Positions 1 to 8,534 of a DNA stretch of 64,000 nt are shown one piece after another. The stretch comes from Ralstonia sp. 25mfcol4.1. Its GTDB lineage: Bacteria > Pseudomonadota > Gammaproteobacteria > Burkholderiales > Burkholderiaceae. Every line of letters starts with the position of its first letter. Position 1 is the first letter of the stretch. Under the pieces are notes generated by a model. That model was not told the DNA's origin. It ran no database searches and saw nothing but the letters and a program-made list of their open reading frames with translations. The position numbers were made by a program, and so were the translations under genes. The stretch spans positions 248,001 through 312,000 of the forward strand of contig NZ_FNJO01000002.1 of NCBI RefSeq assembly GCF_900104095.1. Direction: 5' to 3'.

Positions 1-692
1 CCGCGGGCCGCCGTGCCGTGTTCGTGCGCGACGGCAAGGTGGTGATGGCCACAGGCGCCAGCGAAAGCGCGCTGACCGACGTGTCGGCCATTCCGCTGAC
101 CTATGCCGGCCGGGTCGCCTTCCAGATCGAGAACGTGCTGGCCGCCGTGGCTACCGGCTGGGCGCTGGGCATTTCGAACGACCTGATCCGCGCCGGCATC
201 GTCACCTTCGACGTGGGCCAGGTGGATGTGCCGGGCCGCTTCACGATGTTCGAGCGCCAGGGCGCCACGGTGATCGTCGACGACGCGCACAATGCGCCGG
301 CGCTGGAAGCCGTGGCCGCCGCGCTGGACCGCTTCCCGGCCGAGCGCCGCATGCTGGTGTTCGGTGCCGGCGTGCAGCGCCGCGACGAAGACCTGGTGCA
401 GCAGGGCAAGGTCATCGGCAAGACGTTCGACCGCGTGTTCCTGTGCGAAGACCGCAGCGTGCGCCGCGACCTGCCCGATGCCGAAGCCCGCGCGCTGCTG
501 AAGAAGGGCCTGTACGAAGGCCGCCGCGTGACGAAGATCATCGACGAAGCCGGTCGGCGCGAAGCGGTGGAAGCCGCGCTGTCGCAACTGGTGGCCGGTG
601 ACCTGCTGGTGCTGCAGTGCGACGAGACCTCGACCGAGAGCACCGTCGAGCAGGTACACCAGTGGATGGGCCGCAGCGGACGCCGCGCGTAA
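1..692 (+). CDS. cphA: Cyanophycin synthetase, C-terminal part (5' end outside window)
   Basis: The reading frame is open from the first base, so the gene begins upstream and only about the last 230 residues are seen. They form the C-terminal half of the Mur-ligase-like domain that adds arginine to the poly-aspartate backbone of cyanophycin. The stretch ending in QIENVLAAVATGWALGI matches the equivalent part of the complete synthetase that follows 33 bases later, and VDDAHNAPALEA is the Mur-type DxxHN segment near the ligase C-terminus. The TAA stop is at 690-692. Paired cphA and cphA' genes are known in Cupriavidus necator and relatives, and this looks like that arrangement. Which of the two names applies cannot be settled from the fragment. 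Confidence 0.9.
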   Translation, partial: AGRRAVFVRDGKVVMATGASESALTDVSAIPLTYAGRVAFQIENVLAAVATGWALGISNDLIRAGIVTFDVGQVDVPGRFTMFERQGATVIVDDAHNAPALEAVAAALDRFPAERRMLVFGAGVQRRDEDLVQQGKVIGKTFDRVFLCEDRSVRRDLPDAEARALLKKGLYEGRRVTKIIDEAGRREAVEAALSQLVAGDLLVLQCDETSTESTVEQVHQWMGRSGRRA

Positions 693-725
693 TCCCGCCC
701 GGAAGAACAACGGACAAACGATTCT

Positions 726-3296
726 ATGGAAGTCTCTCGTATCCGGGCTCTGCGTGGCCCGAATCTCTGGTGCCGGCATACCGCCATCGAAGCCATCGTG
801 GCGTGCTCGGACCAATCGCATCTGCTGGCCGAACTGCCGGGCTTCGAAGACCGCCTGCGCGCCCGCTTTCCGGCCATCCCCCCGATGCGCCCCGACGACG
901 AGGCCGGCTCGCCCTCGATGGCCCACGCGCTGGAGGCTGCCGCACTGGGCCTGCAGGCCGCCGCAGGCTGCCCGGTAACGTTCAGCCACGCCGCGCCGAC
1001 GCTGGAACCGGGCACCTACCAGGTGGTGGTGCAGTACAGCGAGGAAGAAGTGGGCCGCCTGGCCTTCGAACTGGCGGAGCAGCTGTGCCTGGCCGCGCGC
1101 GACGACAAGCCCTTCGACCTGGAAGACGCGCTGCATCGGCTGCGCGAACTCGACGAAGACGTGCGCCTGGGGCCCAGCACGGGCTCGATCGTCTACGCCG
1201 CCGTGGCGCGCGGCATTCCGTATCGCCGCCTGACGCAGGGCTCGATGGTGCAGTTCGGCTGGGGCAGCAAGCAACGCCGCATCCAGGCCGCCGAGACCGA
1301 CATGACGAGCGCGGTGTCCGAATCGATCGCCCAGGACAAGGAACTGACCAAGGCGCTGCTGCATGCGGCAGGCGTGCCCGTGCCGCTGGGCCGTTCGGTG
1401 CGGAGCGCCGAGGAAGCCTGGGCTGCCGCGCAGGAGATCAACGGTCCGGTGGTGGTGAAGCCGCGCGACGGCAACCAGGGCAAGGGCGTGGCCGTGCGCA
1501 TCCGCACGCGCGAGGAAGTAATGACGGCCTACGAAGTGGCCGCCGACATTTCGTCGGACGTGCTGGTCGAACGCTATATCCCGGGCCACGACTTCCGTCT
1601 GCTGGTGGTTGGCAAGCATCTGGTGGCCGCGGCGCGCCGCGATCCGCCCCAGGTCATTGGCGATGGCACGCATACGGTGCGCCAGCTCGTGGAGGAAGTG
1701 AACCGTGACCCGCGCCGCGGCGAGGGCCACGCCACGTCGCTGACCAAGATCCGCTTCGATGACATCGCGCTGGCCACGCTGGCCAAGCAGGGCCTGAGCG
1801 CCGACGCCGTGCCGGCCAAGGGCGCGCGCGTGGTACTGCGCAACAACGCGAACCTGTCCACCGGCGGCAGTGCCACCGATGTGACCGACGACGTCCACCC
1901 GGACATCGCCGCACGGGCCGTGGCGGCCGCCCAGATGGTGGGCCTCGATATCTGCGGCGTGGACGCCGTGTGCGAGACGATGCTCAAGCCGTTCGAGGAA
2001 CAGGCCGGCGGCATTGTGGAAGTGAACGCCGCGCCTGGCCTGCGCATGCACCTGCAGCCGTCGTATGGCAAGGGCCGCGCGGTCGGCGAAGCCATCATCT
2101 CGACCATGTTCGCCGACGGCGACGATGGCCGCATTCCCGTGGTAGCCGTATCGGGCACCAACGGCAAGACGACCACGGTGCGCCTGATCACCCATATCCT
2201 GGCCTCCAACGGCCTGCGCATGGGCATGACCGGCACCGATGGCGTGTATATCCAGGGCCAGCGCATCGACACCGGCGACTGCAGCGGCCCGCGCAGCGCG
2301 CGCAACGTGCTGCTGCATCCCGACGTGGACGCCGCCGTGTTTGAAACGGCCCGCGGCGGCCTGCTGCGCGAAGGCCTGGCGTTCGACCGCTGCGACGTGG
2401 CCGTGGTGACCAACGTGGGCGAAGGCGACCACCTCGGGCTGTCGTACATCAGCACCGTGGAAGACCTGGCCGTGCTCAAGAGCGTGATCGTCCAGAACGT
2501 CGCACCGCATGGCATGGCCGTGCTGAACGCGGCCGACCCGATGGTGGCGCGCATGGCCGATGCCTGCCCCGGTTCGATCACGTTCTTCGCGCATGATGCG
2601 GGGCTGCCGACCATGGCGCTGCACCGCGCCCAGGGCAAGCGCGTGGTGTTTGTCGAGGGCGGCGAGATCGTGGCCACCGAGGGGGACACCAGCGTGCGTT
2701 TTGCGCTGGCCGACATCCCGCTGACGCGCAACGGCTCGATCGGCTTCCAGGTGGAAAACGCCATGTCGTCGATTGCCGCCGCCTGGGCGCTGGGCATCGA
2801 CTGGAACGTGATCCGCCGCGCGCTGACCACGTTCGTCAACGACGCCGCCACCGCGCCGGGCCGCTTCAACGTGTTCGACTACAAGGGCGCCACGCTGATT
2901 GCCGACTACGGCCACAATCCCGATGCCATCCAGGCGCTGTGCAACGCCGTGGAGACCATGCCGTCGAAGAAGCGCGTGGTGGTCATCAGCGGGGCGGGCG
3001 ACCGTCGCGACGAGGACATCCGCAAGCAAACCCAGATCCTGGGCGGCGTGTTCGACGACGTGCTGCTGTATCAGGACCAATGCCAGCGCGGCCGTGAAGA
3101 CGGCGAAGTGCTGGCGCTGCTGCGCGAAGGCCTGGTCGGTGCGCAACGCACCAGCCATACCGAGGAAATCCGCGGCGAATTCCTGGCCATCGACACGGGG
3201 CTGGCGCGCCTGCAGCCGGGCGACCTGTGCCTGATCCTGATCGACCAGGTCGAGGAAGCGCTGGACCACATCGCCAAACGCGTCGCCGGGCAGTAA
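726..3296 (+). CDS. cphA: Cyanophycin synthetase, complete second copy
   Basis: This 856-residue enzyme polymerises aspartate and arginine into cyanophycin, a cytoplasmic nitrogen and carbon reserve, using ATP. The N-terminal domain opens with MEVSRIRALRGPNLW, a typical CphA start, and this fixes the ATG at 726. An ATP-grasp domain follows with its VVKPRDGNQGKGV loop near residue 241. The Mur-ligase-like domain starts near residue 470 with the P-loop VSGTNGKTTT at about 475-484 and carries DYGHNPDAIQAL near 726. Length is within the usual 850-900 range. It lies 33 bases after the preceding cphA copy and ends at a terminator, so the two are probably co-transcribed. Both catalytic halves look intact. 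Confidence 0.95.
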   Translation: MEVSRIRALRGPNLWCRHTAIEAIVACSDQSHLLAELPGFEDRLRARFPAIPPMRPDDEAGSPSMAHALEAAALGLQAAAGCPVTFSHAAPTLEPGTYQVVVQYSEEEVGRLAFELAEQLCLAARDDKPFDLEDALHRLRELDEDVRLGPSTGSIVYAAVARGIPYRRLTQGSMVQFGWGSKQRRIQAAETDMTSAVSESIAQDKELTKALLHAAGVPVPLGRSVRSAEEAWAAAQEINGPVVVKPRDGNQGKGVAVRIRTREEVMTAYEVAADISSDVLVERYIPGHDFRLLVVGKHLVAAARRDPPQVIGDGTHTVRQLVEEVNRDPRRGEGHATSLTKIRFDDIALATLAKQGLSADAVPAKGARVVLRNNANLSTGGSATDVTDDVHPDIAARAVAAAQMVGLDICGVDAVCETMLKPFEEQAGGIVEVNAAPGLRMHLQPSYGKGRAVGEAIISTMFADGDDGRIPVVAVSGTNGKTTTVRLITHILASNGLRMGMTGTDGVYIQGQRIDTGDCSGPRSARNVLLHPDVDAAVFETARGGLLREGLAFDRCDVAVVTNVGEGDHLGLSYISTVEDLAVLKSVIVQNVAPHGMAVLNAADPMVARMADACPGSITFFAHDAGLPTMALHRAQGKRVVFVEGGEIVATEGDTSVRFALADIPLTRNGSIGFQVENAMSSIAAAWALGIDWNVIRRALTTFVNDAATAPGRFNVFDYKGATLIADYGHNPDAIQALCNAVETMPSKKRVVVISGAGDRRDEDIRKQTQILGGVFDDVLLYQDQCQRGREDGEVLALLREGLVGAQRTSHTEEIRGEFLAIDTGLARLQPGDLCLILIDQVEEALDHIAKRVAGQ

Positions 3297-3314
3297 TCCA
3301 GCCCGCTCCGCTGC

Positions 3315-3342
3315 CCTCTCCCACCCGCCGGGAGGGGGTTTT
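3315..3342 (+). terminator. Rho-independent terminator of the cphA operon
   Basis: An 8-bp stem (CCTCTCCC at 3315-3322 with GGGAGGGG at 3330-3337, one T-G wobble) has a 7-base loop and is followed by a short T-run at 3339-3342. It lies 19 bases after the cphA stop. A related but longer palindrome occurs at 31307-31332. Confidence 0.6.
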
Positions 3343-3455
3343 CTCCCCTGCCCCACCCCTTGCCGTCCACCGTCATTCGGTGCGACAGTATCCCGTACCG
3401 ACTCCCATCGCCACGCCAACGGCCGCCGCCCCGTCCGTCGACGAGGAGACCGCAT

Positions 3456-3956
3456 ATGTCTACACCGCAAACCGTTGTCGTCACCTATATCGCCGCGACC
3501 GCGGAACAGGTGTGGCAGGCCCTGACCGATCCCGTGCTAAGCGTGAAGTACTTTTTCGGGCGCCGCGTCGAATCCGACTGGCAGGTAGGCAGCCCCTTCG
3601 TGCTGCGGATGGACGACGGCAAGGTCGATTCGCAGGGCGTTGTACTGGCCGCCGAGCCACCCTACCGGCTGTCGGTCACGTGGCGCGTGGAATGGCTGGA
3701 AGCGTTCCGCCTGTTGCCCGAGGTGGTCGTCACCTGGCAGATCGACGCGCTGGGCGACGAGGCCGTGCGGCTGACGGTCAGCGAACTGCATCAGGAACCG
3801 CTGGACGAACAGATCCTGCAGGGCGGGCGCAACGGCTGGCCGCTGATCCTGGCCGGCCTGAAGACGCTGCTGGAAACGGGGCGCCAGCTCAATGTCGAGG
3901 CGCCCAAGCCGCCGCCAGCCCCCTCGGCGCAGTCGCCGGCGATGCAGGATCAGTGA
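3456..3956 (+). CDS. SRPBCC (AHSA1/START-like) domain protein
   Basis: This 166-residue cytoplasmic protein has the START/Bet v1-like fold of the AHSA1 family, whose members bind hydrophobic ligands or assist Hsp90-type chaperones. The family opening is clear: a beta-strand, then AATAEQVWQALTDP and a YFFGRRVESDW segment, with the closing helix near residues 125-150 (GGRNGWPLILAGLKTLLE). The frame extends upstream to 3360, but the ATG at 3456 is preferred because GAGGAG lies 6 bases before it and the family N-terminus begins there. The last 20 residues are a proline/alanine-rich tail. The gene is convergent with the permease gene and overlaps its end by a few bases. Its ligand is unknown. Confidence 0.8.
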   Translation: MSTPQTVVVTYIAATAEQVWQALTDPVLSVKYFFGRRVESDWQVGSPFVLRMDDGKVDSQGVVLAAEPPYRLSVTWRVEWLEAFRLLPEVVVTWQIDALGDEAVRLTVSELHQEPLDEQILQGGRNGWPLILAGLKTLLETGRQLNVEAPKPPPAPSAQSPAMQDQ

Positions 3957-4609
3957 CGCGTCGGCAGCGACAGGCGCCGTTCGAGCACGTGCTGGAACGC
4001 CGATAGGGCCGTACTGAGGATCCAGTAGATCGCGGCGGCCGCCAGATACAGCGGCAAGGGCTGGTAGGTGGCCGCGATGATTTCCTGCGAAGTGCGCAGC
4101 AGTTCCGTCACGGTGATCACCGACACGAGCGACGTATCCTTGATCAGGCTGATCAGGCTGTTCGACAGGCTCGGCACGGCCAGCCGCAATGCCTGCGGCC
4201 CCACCACATGGCGCAGCGTCTGCACCGGTGTCATGCCCAGGCTGTAGGCCGCCAGCCACTGCCCGCGCGGCACGCCGAGGATGGCCCCGCGCATGCTCTC
4301 CGACAGGTAGGCGCCCACGTTGAGGCTCAGCGTCAGCACGCCGGCCGGCGTGGGCTCCAGCGCAATGCCGATGCCCGGCAAGCCGTAATAGACGACGAAG
4401 ATCTGCACCAGCAGCGGCGTGCCGCGCATGATGCTGACGTACACGCGCGCCATCACTTTGAGAATCCGCTGATTACCGATCCCCATCAGCGCCACCAAAA
4501 TCCCGATTACCAGGCCGAAAGCCATCGACAACACGGCGAACTTCAGCGTGAGCAGCGTGCCCTGCAGCAATACGGGAAGCGAATCAATGACGAGCTGGAG
4601 CGCGGACAT
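3950..4609 (-). CDS. tcyL: Amino-acid ABC transporter permease, TcyL/YecS-like
   Basis: This is an inner-membrane permease of the HisM/GlnP class, 219 residues from the ATG near 4609; a TTG start at 4630 would add seven residues. The N-terminus LQLVIDSLPVLLQGTLLTL closely resembles E. coli YecS (TcyL), the L-cystine permease. About five transmembrane helices are present. The EAA-loop region that contacts the ATPase appears at SLGMTPVQTLRHVVGPQAL. The cognate binding-protein gene lies upstream on the same strand beyond a 417-base gap, and no ATP-binding subunit gene is encoded in this window. Cystine is therefore only the best guess for the substrate. Confidence 0.85.
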   Translation of the reverse strand: MSALQLVIDSLPVLLQGTLLTLKFAVLSMAFGLVIGILVALMGIGNQRILKVMARVYVSIMRGTPLLVQIFVVYYGLPGIGIALEPTPAGVLTLSLNVGAYLSESMRGAILGVPRGQWLAAYSLGMTPVQTLRHVVGPQALRLAVPSLSNSLISLIKDTSLVSVITVTELLRTSQEIIAATYQPLPLYLAAAAIYWILSTALSAFQHVLERRLSLPTRH

Positions 4610-5026
4610 GGCGGGGCTGGGATCGGTCAATCTGGGGCTGGAATGCCGCGATCATACGTGAAACGCGGCGCCGGGCGGCAGAACGAACCGTTCGGGGCAC
4701 ATGCTCGACATGATGTGCCCAGGATCACCGTATGGAGCTGCCACGGCAGCGACGTCGCACCTCGCGGACGACGTCAGCAGAGACGGTGCAGCCGGCTTGG
4801 GGAAGATTCGGACCGCAGCGGGACGCCGTGCCGCCGGGCAAGACCCGCCACGACTCTGGCGAACCATGGACTGCCGAGGCTCGCTCGGCAATCCGGGGCG
4901 TGCCGTCGATGATCGCGCCAGAGGAATGCAACATCCTCATCCGCCCGTATCACGCTGACGGGAAGTGGATCCGGAGCCGGAAGCTCCGCAAGCGGGCCTA
5001 CGACTTCCGGCGGTTTCGGCTGCTAT
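4610..5026. other. Intergenic gap inside an ABC transporter locus
   Basis: This 417-base stretch separates the TcyJ-like binding-protein gene from its permease gene on the minus strand. Short open frames cross it on both strands, but none resembles a protein family, and no hairpin with a T-run stands out. The transporter ATPase would normally be encoded nearby but is not here. The gap may be the scar of a lost gene or may hold a separate permease promoter; I see no decisive signal for either. Confidence 0.5.
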
Positions 5027-5839
5027 TTACTTGAGCGGCTTGGTCACGTCCGAGCCGAACCACTTGTTCGACAGCTTGGCCAGCGTGCCATCCTTGCGGA
5101 GGTCGTCCAGCGCCTTGTCGATGGCTGCGGCGAACTTCGGGTTGTCCTTGCGGAACGGGATGGCCACTTCGCTGTTTGCGCCCGGCAGAACGGCACCGGG
5201 GCGCAGCGGCAGGTTGGCCTGCTTGATCAGGTAGTTGACCATCAGGCGGTCATTGAGCGCAGCGTCCACGCGCTGGGCGGCCAGATCGCGCAGGTATTCG
5301 GGGGCGCCCGGATAGGTCTTGACGTCGATGCCCGGCACCGACTTGGCCAGGTCGTTGTAGTTGCTGCCCAGGCTCACGCCCAGCTTGTGGCCCTTCAGCG
5401 CGTCGAGCGATGCAAACTCGCGCTTGTCGTCCTTGCGCTGGATCAGTTGGGCGGCCGAATAAACGTACGGCGTCGAGAAATCCAGCACCTGCTTGCGCTG
5501 GGGTGTGACCGAGACCTGGTTGACGATGATGTCAAACTTGCCGGCTTGCAGGCCCGCGATGATCGCGCTCCATTCGGTCGTCACGAATTCGGGCTTGACG
5601 CCGAGCTTGCCGGCCACGGCGCGCGCGACTTCGACGTCGAAGCCGTCCAGTTCATTGTTGGCGCCGCGATATCCGAACGGGGGATAGGTTCCTTCCAGGC
5701 CGACCTTGAGCACGCCAGCCTGTTTGACCGTGTCCAGCAGGTCGGCGGCTTGCGCAGCCGTCGCGGCAAGGCCAGTGGCGCCAGCTACCAGGGCAGTAGC
5801 CAGCAGGGATTTGAACCAACCCGATCGAATCGTTCGCAT
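5027..5839 (-). CDS. tcyJ: Periplasmic amino-acid (cystine-type) binding protein
   Basis: This is a 270-residue solute-binding protein of the SBP_bac_3 family with an N-terminal signal peptide (about 31 residues, ending AATAAQA). The mature start reads VGLEGTYPPF, followed by LDGFDVEVARAVAGKLGV, which strongly resembles E. coli FliY/TcyJ. The middle carries INQVSVTPQRK, equivalent to the FliY segment after the ligand-binding strand, and the C-terminus ends KWFGSDVTKPLK, much like FliY. GGAGAA lies 5 bases upstream of the ATG. It probably captures cystine or a related amino acid for the TcyL-like permease downstream. The family assignment is strong and the exact ligand is inferred. Confidence 0.88.
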   Translation of the reverse strand: MRTIRSGWFKSLLATALVAGATGLAATAAQAADLLDTVKQAGVLKVGLEGTYPPFGYRGANNELDGFDVEVARAVAGKLGVKPEFVTTEWSAIIAGLQAGKFDIIVNQVSVTPQRKQVLDFSTPYVYSAAQLIQRKDDKREFASLDALKGHKLGVSLGSNYNDLAKSVPGIDVKTYPGAPEYLRDLAAQRVDAALNDRLMVNYLIKQANLPLRPGAVLPGANSEVAIPFRKDNPKFAAAIDKALDDLRKDGTLAKLSNKWFGSDVTKPLK

Positions 5840-5995
5840 ATCTTCTCCAGTGGATGCGGTTTGCGTGCCGGTGCCCCTTTTGAGGGAAATCCGACGGTTC
5901 TATGAGCCTATAACGGGCTCCAAGGTACCGCAAATACTATCGATGGCGAAATAACGATTCGATATGGCTATATAACCGATTCTGCACAGCGGGCC

Positions 5996-6028
5996 GCCCG
6001 CCCCTCATGCCGAAGGCGGGGGGCGGGC
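5996..6028 (-). terminator. GC-rich hairpin downstream of the gltI-like gene
   Basis: A 9-bp perfect stem (GCCCGCCCC at 5996-6004 with GGGGCGGGC at 6020-6028) and a 15-base loop lie just after the stop of the binding-protein gene at 6047. No clear T-run follows on the minus strand, so it may be a weak terminator or an mRNA-stabilising 3' hairpin. Confidence 0.4.
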
Positions 6029-6046
6029 CACCGGCCGGCTGGCGAC

Positions 6047-6955
6047 TTACTGGAATGCCTTGTCGTTCGGCTCCGCGAACAGCTGCTTCATCTCCGGCGA
6101 CAGCGCGTAGTTCATATTGATGTTGCGCGGCGGGATCGGTTGCAGGAACCACTTGGTGTAGAGCTTTTCGGCACGGCCGCTCTTCTGGATATCGGTCACC
6201 ACGCCGTCCACGAGCTTCTTGAACGACGGATCGTCCTTGCGGAACATGCAGGCATAGTTCTCGGTTTGCAGCGGCGTACCGGCCACGACCCAGTCGGCGG
6301 CGTTCTTGGCCTTGGTGCGTTCGCCATACAGCAGCGGTTCGTCCATCACGAAGGCCACCGCGCGGCCCGATTCCAGGATCAGGAAGGCCTGGCCATGGTC
6401 CTTGGCGCTGGTCAGGTTCATGTTCATGCCTTCGCCATTCATCTTCACCAGCAGGCGCTCGCCGGTGGTGCCGGCCGTGGTCACCACGTTCTTGCCCTTG
6501 AGCTGCGGGAAGTCGGTCACGCCCGAGTCCTTCTTCGTCAGCATGCGGATGCCGTAGATGAACAGGCTGTTCGAGAAGGCCACCTGCTTCTGACGCTCGG
6601 TGTTGTTGGTGGTGCTGCCGCACTCGATGTCGATCGTGCCGTTCTGCACCAGCGGAATGCGGTTCTGCGACGTGATCGGCGTCATCTTGACCTGCAGGTT
6701 CGGCATGTTCAGCGTCGACTTCACCTTGTCGACGATGGCCAGCAGGTAGTCGTGCGAATAGCCCATCACCTGGCTGCCGTCCGAATACGAGAACGGAATG
6801 GACGATTCACGATAGCCCAGCGAAATCACACCGCTGTCCTTGATCTTCTTGAGCGTGTCGCCATCGGCGGCGTGGGCGCCGGCGGCGGCACCGGCCAGCA
6901 CGGCGGCAGCCACCAGGCGGTGGATGGGGGTCGAACGGACAGACAGTGACTTCAT
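6047..6955 (-). CDS. gltI: Glutamate/aspartate ABC transporter binding protein, GltI-like
   Basis: This is a periplasmic SBP_bac_3 protein of 302 residues with a signal peptide ending GAAAGAHA. Family marks include LKKIKDSGVISLGYRESS, PFSYSDGSQVMGYSHD and the CGSTTNNTERQKQVAFSNS segment typical of GltI/DEBP. The frame extends upstream to 7042, but the ATG at 6955 is chosen because AAGGAG lies 6 bases before it and the signal peptide starts there. The gltJKL permease and ATPase genes are absent. Its neighbours are a DadA-like gene upstream and a second binding-protein gene downstream, all leftward, which fits amino-acid uptake joined to oxidation. It may use a transporter encoded elsewhere. 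Confidence 0.88.
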   Translation of the reverse strand: MKSLSVRSTPIHRLVAAAVLAGAAAGAHAADGDTLKKIKDSGVISLGYRESSIPFSYSDGSQVMGYSHDYLLAIVDKVKSTLNMPNLQVKMTPITSQNRIPLVQNGTIDIECGSTTNNTERQKQVAFSNSLFIYGIRMLTKKDSGVTDFPQLKGKNVVTTAGTTGERLLVKMNGEGMNMNLTSAKDHGQAFLILESGRAVAFVMDEPLLYGERTKAKNAADWVVAGTPLQTENYACMFRKDDPSFKKLVDGVVTDIQKSGRAEKLYTKWFLQPIPPRNINMNYALSPEMKQLFAEPNDKAFQ

Positions 6956-7072
6956 GGTTCGCTCCTTCAAGGGGCTTGGTTTAATAGACTTCGAACTTGA
7001 GGCAATCTCACTACCCAACGTACTACTCAACTTCCAGCGCAACCCGTGTTGCGGCAGCCTGTCCCGAGGGCC

Positions 7073-8350
7073 TCAGGCCGACGCTGCACTGAAATCTTCC
7101 GCGTCGATCGCCGGCGTGCGACCGGCCAGCCGGTCGGCCAGCAGGCCCGCGCTGCCCATGGCCAGCGTGAAGCCGAGCGCGCCATGGCCAAGGTTCAGCC
7201 ACAGGCCGCGCAGCCGCGACTCGCCGATCATCGGGAGCCCGGTCGGCGTGGCGGGGCGCAAACCCGCCCAGGGCTGCAGCCCATCGAGGTCGGCGCCGTT
7301 CATCACGTTGCCGAACACCGAGCGCGTCTGCGTGACCAGCGTCTGGGCCCGCTCGCGGTCGATGACCGCCCCACCGCGCACGATATCGGCCATCCCCGCC
7401 ACACGCAGCGTATTGCCGATGCGCGCGTAGACGATCTTGTTGGCGAAGTCCGTCACGCTGATGTGCGGGGCCCGCGCGCCATCGGCAATCGGCACCGTGA
7501 TGCTGTACCCCTTGAGCGGCCACAACATCGGCCGGATGCCCGTCGGCCTCAGCAGCGGCACGCTGCCGATACCGCCAGACACGATCACCACATCGGCGAC
7601 GATATCGCCATGGTCGGTGCGCAGCCCGGTCACCCGGTCGCCGCTGCGCACCAGTTCGGTCACCCGCGTGCCGAACTTCAGCGTCACGGCCGGGTTGCCT
7701 TGCAACAGATGGGCCAGCGACACGCAGAACAGGTGGCAATCGCCCACTTCCTCGCTCGGCGTATAGATGGCCCCGGCGATGTCCTGGCGGATGCCCCCCA
7801 GCGCCGGCTCCAGCGCCACGGTGGCGTCGCGGTCCAGCGCCTGCTGCTCGCAGCCCAGGCTGGCCTGATAGTCCAGCAAGCGGCATGCCGACGCGTACGC
7901 CGATGCGTCGCGATGCACCACCAGCTTGCCGCGCCGCGCAAAATCGAATCCGCCACCTTCCTCGCGCGCCTCGGGCCGGTTCACGAAGGCCTGCATCAGG
8001 TCGCGCGAATAAAAGGCCAGTCGCAACAGCTTGCGCGTGGTGGCCTCGCTGGTCGTGGCATTGCACGCCTGCACGAAGGCCATCAGCCAGCGCCATTGGT
8101 CGGGGTCCATCGACGGCCGGAAGCGCATCGGCGAATCGCGGTCGAGCAGCCAGCCCGGCACCTTCGACAGTACGCCCGGCCCGGCCAGCGGCGCCACATA
8201 GCTGTAGCTGAGCTGGCCACCGTTGGCAAAGCTGGTTTCCTCGCCGGGACCGTCGTGGCGCTCGACCACCGTCACCTCATGACCGTCATTGGCCAACCGC
8301 CACGCGGTAGTCATGCCGACCACACCGGCACCCACGATCGCTACGCGCAT
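7073..8350 (-). CDS. dadA: D-amino acid dehydrogenase-like FAD oxidoreductase
   Basis: This 425-residue FAD enzyme of the DAO/DadA family oxidises D-amino acids to 2-oxo acids and passes electrons to the respiratory chain. The dinucleotide-binding motif VAIVGAGVVGMTTAWRLA is at residues 3-20 and is followed by an acidic residue ending the second strand (VTVVERHDG). The C-terminal FAD contact WAGLRPATPTGLPMIGES is clear. The ATG at 8350 is chosen because it places the Rossmann motif at the N-terminus. The gene is divergent from a LysR regulator gene 184 bases away and precedes two amino-acid binding-protein genes. DadA paralogues are common in this family, so the true substrate may differ from D-alanine. 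Confidence 0.82.
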   Translation of the reverse strand: MRVAIVGAGVVGMTTAWRLANDGHEVTVVERHDGPGEETSFANGGQLSYSYVAPLAGPGVLSKVPGWLLDRDSPMRFRPSMDPDQWRWLMAFVQACNATTSEATTRKLLRLAFYSRDLMQAFVNRPEAREEGGGFDFARRGKLVVHRDASAYASACRLLDYQASLGCEQQALDRDATVALEPALGGIRQDIAGAIYTPSEEVGDCHLFCVSLAHLLQGNPAVTLKFGTRVTELVRSGDRVTGLRTDHGDIVADVVIVSGGIGSVPLLRPTGIRPMLWPLKGYSITVPIADGARAPHISVTDFANKIVYARIGNTLRVAGMADIVRGGAVIDRERAQTLVTQTRSVFGNVMNGADLDGLQPWAGLRPATPTGLPMIGESRLRGLWLNLGHGALGFTLAMGSAGLLADRLAGRTPAIDAEDFSAASA

Positions 8351-8534
8351 CTGACTTCGCCCTTGCCTTCCCATTTCAAACGATGGGACAGAGCGTAGAA
8401 CACTGTGCACGGCTTGCCCAATGCCAATACGTGCCAGAATATGTCCCCAGGCTATAGGTCGCGCCACCCGGGTCTACCCGTAGTGCAAAGCACCATTTTT
8501 CGCACCAAACCGGCCTTTTTCGGGCACCACAACG

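Noticed and set aside
4652..5034. Short frames in the gap of the ABC locus on both strands
   Set aside because: None shows an ATPase remnant (no Walker A, signature LSGGQ or Walker B), so a decayed transporter ATPase could not be supported.
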